Below, piece after piece: positions 49,267 through 50,182 of a stretch of DNA of 50,182 bases. Position numbers and translations under genes: made by a program. This DNA is from a virus. The stretch is taken from positions 1 to 50,182 of IMG/VR virus record IMGVR_UViG_3300028908_000002; one strand, given 5' to 3'. Position 1 is the stretch's first letter. The number at the start of each line of letters is the position of its first letter. Below the pieces are notes generated by a model, which saw only the letters and a program-made list of their open reading frames with translations, was not told the DNA's origin and did not search any database.

Positions 49267-50182
49267 TATCTATCTCCTTGATTGTAGCCCTGCGGTGCTA
49301 AGTCAGATGTAGCACCCAAAGCCTCTGCTAATTGTCCTGCCGCACCGTTTACATTACCCAACACGCCTGTTTGATTTGTCATTGCAGCTCGTGGGTCTAA
49401 GGTCGGCATATAGCCCATTTGCATAGCTAAGTTGCCGTATATCTGTGCAATCTCTTCACTATGCTTAGTTTTCAAGTTCTTCAACTTCAATGACATGGCG
49501 TAGAAGTATGCGGCAGGATTTGCGTTCATGAGTGCCTGTCCTGCCATGCCGTTCAATAATTGATCTAACATAACGGCATCTACGCTTTCAGACCCATTCA
49601 TGTCGGATGTGAATATCTCAACATCCGCCTGTAATTCGTCAAGCCCCGTGCCGCCGTATGTTTTATATCTAACTATACCGTCTTTACCTTTTATCGTGTG
49701 TGGTACATATTGCACTGTATCACCGACATTCATGCGCAGCACTTCTGGCTGATTGACTTCAATCTGGGCTTGTTGATTGAACTCATCAGTTAAAGTTATG
49801 TACTCGTGTGCGTTCTTGTACACTGATGCTAAGTGCATAATGTCTAACACTACATACTTATTCCACCTCTTCAAATGTGTGTCGAGGCGTGTTAAGCTGT
49901 TGATTGCTGCGTTCTGTTGTAAGCCTACTTTTCTACCGCTTGATGACGCATCGCCAAATCCAAGAAAAGCGGGATTTAGCCCTAACACTTCAAACATAGC
50001 TTGATTGGAGAATACGATCTTCTCCTTCTGTGTTTGAGCTTGTGGCTGTAAATTGTGTATCATAATACCGTTTACATTGTTCACATACGCCACTTGGTTA
50101 GGTGTGTACAGTGCATCGTTAAACTCTCGCTTGTGTTGTTGTCCTACTGAACCCTCTTGGGCTATTACTTTAAAGCCATTCA
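49266..50182 (-). CDS. Portal protein, C-terminal part plus duplicated overlap
   Basis: Continuation of the portal gene that begins at 1118. Reading enters the unique sequence at 50055 and ends at 49266; bases 50056-50182 repeat 1-127. An internal Met at 50093 is not a real start. Residues such as FSNQAMFEVLGLNPAFLGFG, SGRKVGLQQNAAINSLTRLD and HLKRWNKYVVLDI fit the wing/stem and clip regions of a portal. The C-terminal 60 residues are Ala/Gly/Gln-rich. Confidence 0.75.
   Translation of the reverse strand, partial: NGFKVIAQEGSVGQQHKREFNDALYTPNQVAYVNNVNGIMIHNLQPQAQTQKEKIVFSNQAMFEVLGLNPAFLGFGDASSSGRKVGLQQNAAINSLTRLDTHLKRWNKYVVLDIMHLASVYKNAHEYITLTDEFNQQAQIEVNQPEVLRMNVGDTVQYVPHTIKGKDGIVRYKTYGGTGLDELQADVEIFTSDMNGSESVDAVMLDQLLNGMAGQALMNANPAAYFYAMSLKLKNLKTKHSEEIAQIYGNLAMQMGYMPTLDPRAAMTNQTGVLGNVNGAAGQLAEALGATSDLAPQGYNQGDR
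50056..50182. repeat. Terminal direct repeat, right copy
   Basis: Exact copy of 1-127; see the left copy. Confidence 0.95.

Overview
The window is a complete tailed-phage genome assembled as a circle. Bases 1-127 are repeated exactly at 50056-50182, so the unique length is 50,055 bp. The portal gene reads in frame across the join. The gene set is that of a virulent podovirus-type phage: N4-gp56-type capsid, portal, internal virion (ejection) proteins, fibre genes, large terminase, family-A DNA polymerase, primase-helicase, ligase. I see no integrase, repressor, phage RNA polymerase, tRNA gene or CRISPR array. The host is not named by the sequence. AAAGGA-type ribosome sites and TATAAT boxes behind 11-bp-phased TTAAGC tracts resemble Campylobacterota promoters, alongside two or three TTGACA-N17/18 promoters. 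This host assignment is an inference of modest strength.

Layout. The minus-strand late block runs from 20329 down to 1, across the join, and on to 45623: scaffold, capsid, head/adaptor proteins, a 1200-residue repeat fibre, a family of small paralogous fibre/accessory proteins, a heavily overlapping lysis cassette (two membrane proteins, transglycosylase endolysin, Rz/Rz1 spanins), a large tail (nozzle-like) protein, two internal virion proteins, portal, a third large internal virion protein and an HNH nuclease. On the plus strand are a putative small terminase subunit and the large terminase (20724-22845), driven from a divergent promoter region. They are followed by a 2.8-kb gene-free region (22846-25670). 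Next come unrecognised early genes (25671-29051). A primase-helicase on the minus strand (29397-32096) is convergent with them. The replication/recombination block (32359-39234) holds a proline-rich protein, DNA polymerase, Cas4-like nuclease, ligase and SF2 helicase. A dense train of small overlapping genes (39227-45417) includes an exported DUF4214-like protein, a VRR-type nuclease, an adenine methyltransferase and several tiny zinc-ribbon proteins.

The most unusual part is the gene-free region. It contains three complete and one partial copy of a 250-330 bp module with two palindromes whose arms differ between copies by compensating base changes, a repeated 12-mer (AGTGTACCACAG), a cluster of GTTAC/GTAAC sites, and three iteron-like repeats at 41-42 bp spacing. 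It is the best candidate for replication origin, packaging site or structured RNAs. A second unexpected signal is genome-wide: the heptamer AAAGCCT/AGGCTTT occurs about 90 times by hand count, in all frames, both strands and non-coding DNA, where fewer than ten would be expected.
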